DNA from: Streptomyces sp. PKU-EA00015
Lineage (GTDB): Bacteria > Actinomycetota > Actinomycetes > Streptomycetales > Streptomycetaceae
Direction of reading: 5' to 3'
Assembly: GCF_013387495.1 (NCBI RefSeq)
Contig: NZ_JABZEE010000002.1
Location: 62,001 to 126,000 of the forward strand
Length of the DNA: 64,000 nucleotides
The translations under genes and the position numbers were made by a program. Under the pieces are notes generated by a model. It searched no databases, was not told where the DNA came from, and worked only from the letters and a program-made list of their open reading frames with translations. Positions 46,909-54,433 of the stretch are shown here, piece after piece (position 1 is the first letter of the stretch; the number at the start of each line of letters is the position of its first letter).

Positions 46909-47532
46909 TCAGTCGTCCGCGCCGTCGTCGTCTGCCGCAGCCCTCTCCCGCGACACGTCACCAGTCCTCGCGTCGACCACCACCTCGGCCTCGTCGTCCG
47001 CGCCCTTGCCCTCGTGGAGTTCGACCTCCCAGTGGTCGCCCCGGTCGTCGTCGAAGTCGACCGACGTCACCGTCGCGCCCGGGTGGGACCTCAGCGCGGC
47101 CTCCAGCGCCTCGCGGGCGTCCACCGACGCGGCGCGCAGCGCGGCACGGTCGTCGTCGCGGTCGTCGTCGTTCCGGTCGTCGGCCCGCACCGCACCGGTC
47201 CTCGCGTCGACGTTCAGCTCGTGCTCGCGGTCGTCGTCCTGGCCGACGACGTCCACCTCCCAGTGGCCCGCTCCGTCGTCGTCGAGGTCCACGGAGGCCA
47301 CCGTCCCCGGTGTGTGCTTCAGGGCCGCCGCCACGGCCTCGGCGGCGCCGAACCCGCCCGCGGGCCGCTCGGCGCGGTCGTCGTCCCGGTCGTCGTCCCG
47401 GTCCTGGACCGAGCGCGACGCCGGCGCGGACGCCGACGTGCCGTCGTCGGCCGCCACCGCCACCGCCGTGTACGCGCCGCCGCCCACCAGCACGGCCGCC
47501 GCGACGGTCGCGATCACCAGGTTGCGCTTCAT
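46909..47532 (-). CDS. Secreted PepSY-domain protein with Asp-rich segments
   Basis: 207 aa. Signal peptide or anchor at about 8-28 (VIATVAAAVLVGGGAYTAVAVA), then two PepSY repeats (ALKHTPGTVASVDLDDDGAGHWEVDV and ALRSHPGATVTSVDFDDDRGDHWEVEL) separated by very acidic DDR-rich stretches (RDDDRDDDR, DDRNDDDRDDD). PepSY domains often inhibit proteases or bind metals. It is divergent from an OmpR-type two-component system and shares its promoter region, so it is a likely target or partner. Confidence 0.88.
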   Translation of the reverse strand: MKRNLVIATVAAAVLVGGGAYTAVAVAADDGTSASAPASRSVQDRDDDRDDDRAERPAGGFGAAEAVAAALKHTPGTVASVDLDDDGAGHWEVDVVGQDDDREHELNVDARTGAVRADDRNDDDRDDDRAALRAASVDAREALEAALRSHPGATVTSVDFDDDRGDHWEVELHEGKGADDEAEVVVDARTGDVSRERAAADDDGADD

Positions 47533-47597
47533 GAGGGTTCCTCCCGAGTCGTCCGTTCGTCGCCGGTTGCGACAGGAACCAATCTCGCCGCGCGATG

Positions 47598-47634
47598 CTG
47601 AACGCGGCCTGAAGCCACCTGAAGAGATCTTCAG
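47598..47634. promoter_or_regulatory. Phased CTGAA repeats: probable OmpR-type operator
   Basis: CTGAA occurs at 47598, 47609 and 47619 (11 and 10 bp apart, same helix face), and the last one forms an inverted repeat with TCTTCAG (47619-47634). OmpR/PhoB regulators bind such direct repeats. The site lies 24-60 bp before the regulator gene and 66 bp from the divergent PepSY gene, so autoregulation and PepSY control are likely. Confidence 0.6.
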
Positions 47635-47657
47635 CCACGGTTTGCGACCCTGAGCGC

Positions 47658-48323
47658 ATGAGGTTGTTGATCGTGGAGGACGAGAAGCGGCTCGCCCTGT
47701 CCCTCGCCGCCGGGCTGACGGCCGAGGGATACGCCGTGGACGTCGTCCACGACGGCCTGGAGGGGCTGCACCGCGCCGCCGAGGGCGTGCACGACCTCGT
47801 GGTGCTCGACATCATGCTCCCCGGCATGAACGGCTACCGGGTCTGCGCCGCCCTGCGCGCCGCCGGTCACGACGTGCCCATCCTGATGCTCACCGCCAAG
47901 GACGGCGAGTACGACGAGGCCGAGGGGCTCGACACCGGCGCCGACGACTACCTGACCAAGCCCTTCTCGTACGTCGTTCTCGTCGCCCGCGTGAAGGCCC
48001 TGCTGCGCCGCCGCGGCCGGGCCGGCGGCTCGCCCGTGCTGGCCGTCGGCGACCTGCGCGTGGACACGGCCGCCCGACGGGTGTTCTGCGGGGAGGACGA
48101 AGCGACCTTGACGGCCAAGGAGTTCGCGGTGCTGGAGCAGCTGGCGACCCGCGCCGGAGAGGTCGTCGGCAAGCCCGACATCCTCGAACACGTCTGGGAC
48201 TTCGCCTACGAGGGCGATCCCAACATCGTCGAGGTGTACATCAGCTCCCTGCGCCGCAAGCTCGGCGCCGCCCGCATCCAGACCGTGCGCGGCGCCGGCT
48301 ACCGCCTGGTGGCGGCGTCATGA
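47658..48323 (+). CDS. OmpR-type response regulator
   Basis: 221 aa. Receiver domain with phospho-Asp in LVVLDIMLPGMNG (about residue 51), ILMLTAKDG and YLTKPFSY; then winged-helix DNA-binding domain ending YISSLRRKLGAARIQTVRGAGYRL. ATG 47658. It overlaps the kinase gene by 4 bases (ATGA) and is preceded by phased CTGAA repeats. Confidence 0.95.
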   Translation: MRLLIVEDEKRLALSLAAGLTAEGYAVDVVHDGLEGLHRAAEGVHDLVVLDIMLPGMNGYRVCAALRAAGHDVPILMLTAKDGEYDEAEGLDTGADDYLTKPFSYVVLVARVKALLRRRGRAGGSPVLAVGDLRVDTAARRVFCGEDEATLTAKEFAVLEQLATRAGEVVGKPDILEHVWDFAYEGDPNIVEVYISSLRRKLGAARIQTVRGAGYRLVAAS

Positions 48324-49747
48324 GGTCCGTACGGGCACGCGCCGCGCTCGGCGCCACCCTCGTCGTCGCCGTCGCGCTCATCGCCGCCGGCGCGGCCGTG
48401 CTGCTGGCGCTGCGTTCCAACCTCATCGACCGGACGGACCTGCAGGCCGAGGTCGTGGCTCGGGAGGTGGCCTCCCAGATCGCCCTCGACACGCCGCTGG
48501 ACCGTCTGGAGCTGCCGGACGACGAGGAACGGCCCGTGCAGGTCGTCGAGGAGGGCGGGCGGGTGGCCGCCGTCAGCGAGGGCCTGGACGCCGTCTCCGG
48601 GACGTCGAGCACCGCTGTCGCGCCCCAGCCCTCGGCGCCCACGTCGCCCGGCGGCGATGACGACGACGATGACGACGACGACCCGGCCCGCGGAGAGGTG
48701 GCGAACGGCGCCCCGCGGTTCACCTCCGGCAGCGCCACCGTCGACGGCGAACGCGCCGACTACCGGTTCGCGGCCGTCGAGGTGACCTCCGGCCGGGAGC
48801 AGCGGACCTACACCGTGTACGCCGGCGCCCCGCTGGCGACCGAGCAGGAGGCCGTGGGCACCGTCCGCGACGCGCTGCTGGTCGGCCTGCCGCTGCTCCT
48901 CGCGGTCGTCGGATCGGTGACCTGGCTGGTGACCCGCCGGGCCCTGAGGCCCGTGGAGGACATCAGGAGGGAGATGGCGGCCATCACCGCCTCCGAGGAC
49001 CTCTCCCGCCGCGTCCCGGAGCCCGGCTCGCGGGACGAGGTGGCCCGCCTGGCACGTACGACCAACGAGACCCTGGCCGCGCTCGAGGCGTCGGTCGAGC
49101 GGCAGCGCCGGTTCGTCGCGGACGCCTCGCACGAACTGCGCAGCCCCATCGCCTCGCTGCGCACCCAGCTCGAAGTGGGCGCGGCGCACCCCGAGTTGCT
49201 GGACGTGCCGGGCGCGGTGGAGGACACCGTACGGCTCCAGCAGCTCGCCGCGGACCTGTTGCTGCTGGCGCGCCTCGACGCGGGGGAGCGGCCGGGGGAG
49301 ACGCGCCTCGACGCGGCGCGGCTGCTGCGCGAGGAGGTGGCGCAGCGGGCGGGCGAGCGGGTGCCGGTCTCCGTGAGCGCCGACGAGGGGTTCGGCGTGG
49401 CCGGATCTCGCGGTCAGTTGGTCCGGGTGCTGGGCAATCTGCTGGACAACGCGCAGCGCCACGCGGCCACCTCGGTCACCGCGTCCGTACGGGCGGAACG
49501 CGGCCGGGTCGTGTTCGCGGTCGGTGACGACGGGGCGGGCGTGCCCGAGGACCAGCGGGAGCGGATCTTCGAGCGGTTCGTCCGCCTGGACGACGCCCGC
49601 AGCCGGGACGAGGGCGGTGCGGGGCTGGGCCTGGCCATCGCCCGGGATGTGGCGCAGCGCCACGGGGGAACGCTCACGGTGAGCCGTTCCCCGGCGGGAG
49701 GAGCGCTGTTCGAGCTGAGCCTGCCGCGTGCCGCGGAGCCCTCGTAG
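48320..49747 (+). CDS. Sensor histidine kinase with an acidic extracytoplasmic loop
   Basis: 475 aa. Membrane helices at about 9-32 and 184-205 enclose a sensor loop containing nine consecutive Asp residues (113-121), then HAMP, His271 in FVADASHELRSPIASL, and an HATPase_c domain (GNLLDNAQRHA, GDDGAGVPEDQRERIFERF, GLGLAIARDVA). The acidic run suggests that the stimulus involves cations or cationic peptides (inference). Partner of the upstream regulator. Confidence 0.94.
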   Translation: MRSVRARAALGATLVVAVALIAAGAAVLLALRSNLIDRTDLQAEVVAREVASQIALDTPLDRLELPDDEERPVQVVEEGGRVAAVSEGLDAVSGTSSTAVAPQPSAPTSPGGDDDDDDDDDPARGEVANGAPRFTSGSATVDGERADYRFAAVEVTSGREQRTYTVYAGAPLATEQEAVGTVRDALLVGLPLLLAVVGSVTWLVTRRALRPVEDIRREMAAITASEDLSRRVPEPGSRDEVARLARTTNETLAALEASVERQRRFVADASHELRSPIASLRTQLEVGAAHPELLDVPGAVEDTVRLQQLAADLLLLARLDAGERPGETRLDAARLLREEVAQRAGERVPVSVSADEGFGVAGSRGQLVRVLGNLLDNAQRHAATSVTASVRAERGRVVFAVGDDGAGVPEDQRERIFERFVRLDDARSRDEGGAGLGLAIARDVAQRHGGTLTVSRSPAGGALFELSLPRAAEPS

Positions 49748-49795
49748 GGCGGGCGCGGGCCGGGGTGGCGGCCCCGGGTCGCTCGGCTCCGTCGC

Positions 49796-50272
49796 TCAGA
49801 GCTTGCCGCGCCGTCCGCGCAGGTGCTCGGCGACCGGAGTCAAGGACTCCCGCAGGTCGGCGAGGGCCTCGGGCGTCAGCAGATCGATGAAGTGCTTGCG
49901 CACGGAGGCGACGTGGTGCGGCGCGACCTTCTGCATCGTCGCGATGCCCTGGTCGGTCAGGACCGCGTACAGACCGCGCCGGTCCGACTCGCAGTTCTCC
50001 CGCCGGACGAGGCCCGCGTTCTCCATGCGGGTGATCTGGTGCGAGAGGCGGCTCTTGGACTGCAGCGTGGCCGCGGCGAGGTCGCTCATGCGCATGCGCT
50101 GGTCCGCCGACTCGGAGAGGTTGACCAGGATCTCGTAGTCGTTGTTGGTCAGGCCGAACGGCTGGAGGTCCTTCTCGAGCTGGTGCATCAGAAGCTTGTT
50201 GACCTCCAGATGCGTGCGCCAGGTGCACTGCTCGTCATCGGTCAGCCAGCGAGTGGCCGTCTCGGTCTCCAT
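49796..50272 (-). CDS. MarR family transcriptional regulator
   Basis: 158 aa winged helix: NDYEILVNLSESADQRMRMSDLAAATLQSKSRLSHQITRMENAGLVRRE. ATG 50272. On the minus strand TAGAAT (50284-50279) lies six bases before the ATG, so the transcript is probably leaderless. Effector unknown. Downstream it runs tail to tail with the kinase gene. Confidence 0.92.
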   Translation of the reverse strand: METETATRWLTDDEQCTWRTHLEVNKLLMHQLEKDLQPFGLTNNDYEILVNLSESADQRMRMSDLAAATLQSKSRLSHQITRMENAGLVRRENCESDRRGLYAVLTDQGIATMQKVAPHHVASVRKHFIDLLTPEALADLRESLTPVAEHLRGRRGKL

Positions 50273-50398
50273 ATATGGATTCTACCTAAGAAGTTGAAAA
50301 GCGGACGAAGTTGGGGGGTGTGACGTCCGGCACCCACCGCAACCCGAAGGCCGCACAAGGTGCGCAGACGTTCGACGTCACACTCCGCAGACTACCGC

Positions 50399-51181
50399 TC
50401 ACAGGCCGAAGCGACGCTGGAGGTCCCCGAGCTGGCCGGGAAGGCGCGGTGACGAACCGTGCTGACCCGCGCCGACTATGGGCCCGCCGTTCCCAGGAAC
50501 GCCCGGTTCCGGTGTCACCGCGCCCGTCGCCTGCTCCTGCATCAGCGCCTCGCTCGACTGCAGCAGCACCGTACCCGCCCCCACGAACTCGAACTGGTGC
50601 TCCTCGCCGGACACCCCGCCGATCCCGGTCATGGCCCGCAGCCCGCCCATCACGCCCTTCATGTAGCCGTGGTCGTAGTGGTGGCACGGGGAGGGGCAGT
50701 CCGCCCAGCCCACCAGTGCCTGCGGATCCACCCTGATCGGCGGCTCCATGAACACCACCGGCCCGTTGGAGGCGGCCACGAACTTGCCCGTGCCGATCAG
50801 GGTCAGGAAGCCCGGCACGATCGACTGCTTGAGAGCCAGCGTCGGCTGGTAGGCGAGCAGGTTCCCCGACCGGATCGTGAGGTTCCCGTCCTCGAGGTCG
50901 AAGGAGTTCACGTCGAAGGCGCGGTCGGCGAGCAGCATCTTGCCGCTGCCCTCGGCGACCACCCAGTCGCCCGCGTGCAACGGCGAGTGGAACGACGTAC
51001 GCATCAGCCGGTCGAGGCGGCCGTGGCCGATTCCGTTGAAGTCGATGCGCCCGTAGTAGGCGATCATCTTGCCCTTCTGCAGGAACCACTGGCTGCCCTT
51101 GAGCTCCACGCAGAACGTGTGCGCGTTGACATTGTCGTCGCTCGGCAGGGTCGTCGGGTCGAGAATGACGGGCGTGCTCAC
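50399..51181 (-). CDS. AIM24 family protein (third in transcription order)
   Basis: 260 aa beta-rich protein of the AIM24 (DUF124) family: FLQKGKMIAYYGRIDF, LLADRAFDVNSFDLE, LTIRSGNLLAYQPTL, GFLTLIGTGKFV, HQFEFVGAGTVLLQSSEAL. It is longer than its two paralogues, with an insert (WADCPSPCHHYDHGYMKG) containing Cys and His and a Gly/Pro tail. GTG 51181 overlaps the preceding stop by 4 bases. Function unknown; the family occurs from bacteria to mitochondria. Confidence 0.88.
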   Translation of the reverse strand: MSTPVILDPTTLPSDDNVNAHTFCVELKGSQWFLQKGKMIAYYGRIDFNGIGHGRLDRLMRTSFHSPLHAGDWVVAEGSGKMLLADRAFDVNSFDLEDGNLTIRSGNLLAYQPTLALKQSIVPGFLTLIGTGKFVAASNGPVVFMEPPIRVDPQALVGWADCPSPCHHYDHGYMKGVMGGLRAMTGIGGVSGEEHQFEFVGAGTVLLQSSEALMQEQATGAVTPEPGVPGNGGPIVGAGQHGSSPRLPGQLGDLQRRFGL

Positions 51182-51828
51182 AGCTTCTCCTCCGACGCCT
51201 GGACGTACACCGCACCACTGCCGCTGAGCTCCAGCTGGAACGCCTCGCCCGAGCCGCGCCCCACCATGTCGCGCCAGCCGAGCGCCGTGGAGAGCTTGTT
51301 GCGTACGTCGCCGTGGTGCGCGACGTACGCCTGGGGGTCGACATGGACGGCCCGGCCCGGGGTGATCGGCAGCTCGATCACTCCTCCGTGTGCCATCACC
51401 GCGACCGCGCCGTGGCCCTTGAGTGTCGTGGTGAACAGACCCTGGCCGGTGACCTGCCCGCGCACCATGCCCATGACCCCGCCCTGGGAGCCCATGAACA
51501 TCGTGCCCTGCTGCAGCGTCCCGTCGAAGGCGAGCAGCCGGTCGGCCTCCACGTAGAGCGTGTCGCCGGTCAGCTGGATCACCTGGATGTGGTGGCCGCC
51601 GTGGCCGAACAGCACCGTGCCGCGGCCGTCGACGGTCATCAGGGGCGTCGCCTCGTTCGCCACGCGGCGGCCGATCATCGACGCCAGCCCGCCCTGGCCG
51701 CCCTGGATGTTCGGGGTGAAGGACACCTCGCCCTGGTAGGCGAGCATCGCGCCCCGCTGGCTGAACATCTTCTGGCCGGGAGCGATCGTCGCCTCGACCA
51801 TCTTCGAGTTGATCTCGCGGAACGGCAT
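51178..51828 (-). CDS. AIM24 family protein (second in transcription order)
   Basis: 216 aa: MPFREINSKMVEATIAPGQ, MFSQRGAMLAYQGEVSF, VLFGHGGHHIQVIQL, LYVEADRLLAFDGTL, GLFTTTLKGHGAVAVMAHG, FQLELSGSGAVYVQAS. Same repeat layout as its neighbours. ATG 51828 starts one base after the stop of the first gene. The upstream frame is open but overlaps that gene. Confidence 0.88.
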   Translation of the reverse strand: MPFREINSKMVEATIAPGQKMFSQRGAMLAYQGEVSFTPNIQGGQGGLASMIGRRVANEATPLMTVDGRGTVLFGHGGHHIQVIQLTGDTLYVEADRLLAFDGTLQQGTMFMGSQGGVMGMVRGQVTGQGLFTTTLKGHGAVAVMAHGGVIELPITPGRAVHVDPQAYVAHHGDVRNKLSTALGWRDMVGRGSGEAFQLELSGSGAVYVQASEEKL

Positions 51829-51829
51829 G

Positions 51830-52468
51830 TCAGACGTCCCCTCCCACCGTGTTGCGCTCGCTGGGCTGGACGTAGACGAGCCCGTCGCCCTCGAAGCGGA
51901 TCTGGAACGCCTCGCCACCGCCTTCGCCCAGGAAGGTGCGGAACGTCACACCGGACTGGAAGTCCTGGCGCAGGTTCCCCTGGTGGGCGATGTAGGCGCC
52001 GGGGTCGACGGAGAGCGGGTAGGCGGGCGTCACCCGCAGGACGACGGCCGGGCCGTCCGACATGACGGCGACCTGGCCGCTGCCCTCGACGGTCGTCGTG
52101 AACAGGCCGTTGCCCTGCGAGGCGCCCCGCAGGCCGGTGAAGGTGGTGCCGGTGCGCAGTCCGCCGTCGGTGCACAGCAGGTTGCTCGACTCGACGTAGA
52201 GCTTGTCCCCGTGCAGGTGCACCAGATTGATCTCACTGGCGCGGTCGGCGAAGTAGCAGGTGCCCTGCCCCTTCACCTCCATCATCTCCATCTGCTCGCC
52301 GGTGAGCCGGCGGGTCACCATCCCGCGGATGCCCTCACCGCCGCCGGACATCTTCTTGAACGCCATCTGGCCGTCGTACGCGACCATCGAGCCGTTCTTC
52401 GCTTTGACGGCGTCGCCGGTCATGTCGACGGCGAGCACCTTGCTGCCTTGGAGTCGGAACGTTGCCAC
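51830..52468 (-). CDS. AIM24 family protein (first in transcription order)
   Basis: 212 aa: VLAVDMTGDAVKAKNGSMVAYDGQMAF, CYFADRASEINLVHLHGDKLYVESSNLLCTDGG, GLFTTTVEGSGQVAVMSDG, FQIRFEGDGLVYVQPSERN. GTG 52468. Head of a three-gene overlapping operon of paralogues. The promoter should lie in 52469-52530; a GTTAACC/GGTCATT patch at about 52478-52490 is the most A/T-rich part. Confidence 0.88.
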   Translation of the reverse strand: MATFRLQGSKVLAVDMTGDAVKAKNGSMVAYDGQMAFKKMSGGGEGIRGMVTRRLTGEQMEMMEVKGQGTCYFADRASEINLVHLHGDKLYVESSNLLCTDGGLRTGTTFTGLRGASQGNGLFTTTVEGSGQVAVMSDGPAVVLRVTPAYPLSVDPGAYIAHQGNLRQDFQSGVTFRTFLGEGGGEAFQIRFEGDGLVYVQPSERNTVGGDV

Positions 52469-52635
52469 GGGCTGACGTTAACCGGTCATTCGGCCTGCGG
52501 ACAGCATTCCCGGGGAGGACTCGGACCCTGACAAAGGCTTGGCGAAGAGAGCTGCCACAATGGGGGACGGCGCTTGTGCATTCGTTCACAAGATCGCCCG
52601 CCCGTCATGCCCGCCCGACGTCGAAGGTGCCTTCC

Positions 52636-52980
52636 GTGGACATCAAGACCGCCTCCTCCCTCCACCGCCTCCGCCTGGTCTCCGCGCCGGAGGCCGTGTC
52701 GTTCCTGCTGCTGCTCGTCTGCTCGGTGCTCAAGCGGACGACGGAGTTCAACGCGGTCCCGGTCATGGGTGCGATCCACGGTGTGCTCTTCATCCTCTAC
52801 GTCCTGTTCTGGCTGGACGCCTGGAACCGCACCAAGTGGAGCCTGAAGACGGCGGCGCTCTACTTCGTGCTCTCCGTCCTGCCGTTCGGCGGCTTCTTCG
52901 CCGAGCGCAAGCTCAAGCGCGAGGCCGAGGCCGCCGTCATCGCCTCCCGCGCCCGCCGGGAAGGCAAGGTCGACGCATGA
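52636..52980 (+). CDS. DUF3817 membrane protein A
   Basis: 114 aa, three membrane helices: [69 protein letters not shown]. The GxxHGxLFxxYV segment is the DUF3817 signature. GTG 52636 with GAAGG at 52623-52627. It overlaps the next gene by 4 bases. Function unknown; a paralogue lies at 54025. Confidence 0.85.
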   Translation: MDIKTASSLHRLRLVSAPEAVSFLLLLVCSVLKRTTEFNAVPVMGAIHGVLFILYVLFWLDAWNRTKWSLKTAALYFVLSVLPFGGFFAERKLKREAEAAVIASRARREGKVDA

Positions 52981-53270
52981 TCGTCGCCTTCTCCGTCACG
53001 CCCCTGGGTGTCGGTGAGGACGTCGGCGAGTACGTCGCCGACGCCGTCCGCGTGGTGCGCGAGTCCGGACTGCCCAACCGTACGGACGCGATGTTCACCT
53101 CGGTCGAAGGCGACTGGGACGAGGTGATGGACGTGGTCAGGCGCGCCGTCGCCGCGGTCGAGGCCCGCGCTCCACGCGTCTCGGTCGTCCTGAAGGCCGA
53201 CATCCGCCCCGGCGTCACCGACGGCCTCACCTCCAAGGTCGACACCGTCGAGCGGCACCTGAGCAGCTGA
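52977..53270 (+). CDS. MTH1187-type thiamine-binding family protein
   Basis: 97 aa ferredoxin-like fold of the DUF77/YkoF family: [46 protein letters not shown]. Members bind thiamine or related pyrimidines; the role here is unknown. ATG 52977 overlaps the DUF3817 stop (ATGA). A strong terminator follows. Confidence 0.88.
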   Translation: MIVAFSVTPLGVGEDVGEYVADAVRVVRESGLPNRTDAMFTSVEGDWDEVMDVVRRAVAAVEARAPRVSVVLKADIRPGVTDGLTSKVDTVERHLSS

Positions 53271-53287
53271 GCGCCGCTCGCTCCGCG

Positions 53288-53314
53288 AACCCCCGGCCGG
53301 TGCGGCCGGGGGTT
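53288..53314 (+). terminator. Terminator with short T run
   Basis: A perfect 12-bp stem (53288-53299 with 53303-53314), GTG loop, ending in TTT at 53313-53315; the most classical terminator in the window. Confidence 0.85.
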
Positions 53315-53463
53315 TCCCGTGCTCGCTCCTCCTGGTACGGGAGTGCGCCGGGAGGGCCGGGAAGCCGGCCGGACCGCCGCCGGAGCGGCAACCGCACCGG
53401 CAACCGGGACCGAAGAGCGAGACAGGGCTGACCACGATATGACCAGTCGGTAAGGTCTCTGCC

Positions 53464-53973
53464 GTGCCGAAGCCGCTCAGCCTCCCCTTCGACCCGATCG
53501 CCCGCGCCGACGAACTCTGGCAGCAGCGATGGGGCCCCGTGCCGTCGATGGCGGCGATCACCTCCATCATGCGCGCGCACCAGATCCTGCTCGCCGAGGT
53601 CGACGCCGTGGTCAAGCCGTACGGACTGACCTTCGCCCGTTACGAGGCGCTGGTGCTGCTGACCTTCTCCAAGGCCGGCGAACTGCCCATGTCCAAGATC
53701 GGCGAGCGTCTGATGGTGCACCCGACCTCCGTGACGAACACCGTCGACCGCCTGGTGCGGTCCGGCCTGGTCGACAAGCGTCCCAACCCCAACGACGGAC
53801 GCGGCACGCTCGCCTCCATCACCGACAAGGGCCGCGAGGTCGTGGAGGCGGCCACCCGCGAGCTGATGGCGATGGACTTCGGGCTCGGCGTGTACGACGA
53901 CGAGGAGTGCGCCGAGATCTTCGCGATGCTGCGGCCGCTGCGGGTTGCGGCGCACGACTTCGAGGAGAAGTAG
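53464..53973 (+). CDS. MarR family transcriptional regulator
   Basis: 169 aa: ARYEALVLLTFSKAGELPMSKIGERLMVHPTSVTNTVDRLVRSGLVDKRPNPNDGR is the winged helix. The GTG at 53464 has TAAGGT (53449-53454) nine bases upstream and no ribosome site, fitting a leaderless mRNA. The DUF3817 gene follows 51 bases downstream and icmA after that; regulation of these neighbours is possible. Confidence 0.92.
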   Translation: MPKPLSLPFDPIARADELWQQRWGPVPSMAAITSIMRAHQILLAEVDAVVKPYGLTFARYEALVLLTFSKAGELPMSKIGERLMVHPTSVTNTVDRLVRSGLVDKRPNPNDGRGTLASITDKGREVVEAATRELMAMDFGLGVYDDEECAEIFAMLRPLRVAAHDFEEK

Positions 53974-54024
53974 CCCGGCAACCCGGGCGAAGATCGCCCC
54001 TTGCGCCCCGTTACGCTCGATGCC

Positions 54025-54354
54025 ATGAAAGCGAATGTGCTGACCCGCTACCGGGTGATGGCCTACATCACCGCCGTGTGGCTGCTCGTGTTCACCGGCG
54101 CCATCGTCCTGAAGTACGGGTTCGACACCGGCGACACCATGCTGATCTCGCAGATCCACGGTGTGCTGTTCATCATCTACGTGATCTTCGCCTTCGACCT
54201 CGGCTCCAAGGCGAAGTGGCCGTTCGGCAAGCTGCTGTGGGTGCTGGCCGCCGGCTGCATCCCGTTCGCCTCCTTCTTCGTCGAGCCGAAGGTGACCCGC
54301 GAGGCCCGCGCCCTGGTCACGGACGGCGCGACCCCGGTCAAGGCCGAGGCGTAA
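54025..54354 (+). CDS. DUF3817 membrane protein B
   Basis: 109 aa, three membrane helices: YRVMAYITAVWLLVFTGAIVLKYG, MLISQIHGVLFIIYVIFAFDL, LLWVLAAGCIPFASFFVEPK. Paralogue of the protein at 52636 (shared IHGVLFI-YV core). ATG 54025; TACGCT seven bases upstream may be a -10 for a leaderless mRNA. Followed by a terminator (54364-54391). Confidence 0.87.
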   Translation: MKANVLTRYRVMAYITAVWLLVFTGAIVLKYGFDTGDTMLISQIHGVLFIIYVIFAFDLGSKAKWPFGKLLWVLAAGCIPFASFFVEPKVTREARALVTDGATPVKAEA

Positions 54355-54363
54355 TACCTGGTC

Positions 54364-54391
54364 ACGGCCGCGAGCAGGGGCTCGCGGCCGT
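54364..54391 (+). terminator. Terminator before icmA
   Basis: A perfect 12-bp stem (54364-54375 with 54380-54391) with an AGGG loop. It isolates icmA from the DUF3817 gene. Confidence 0.75.
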
Positions 54392-54397
54392 CAGGCG

Positions 54398-54426
54398 TCG
54401 ACATTTACTAGGACGTCCTAGTAAAT
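54398..54426 (+). promoter_or_regulatory. icmA promoter covered by a 24-bp perfect palindrome
   Basis: The palindrome occupies 54403-54426 (half-site ATTTACTAGGAC). A possible -35 TCGACA (54398-54403) and weak -10 GTAAAT (54421-54426), 17 bp apart, would start transcription at about the ATG 54434, so the operator would cover the spacer and -10. It looks like a TetR-family operator for acyl-CoA genes. Confidence 0.7.
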
Positions 54427-54433
54427 TTGAAGC

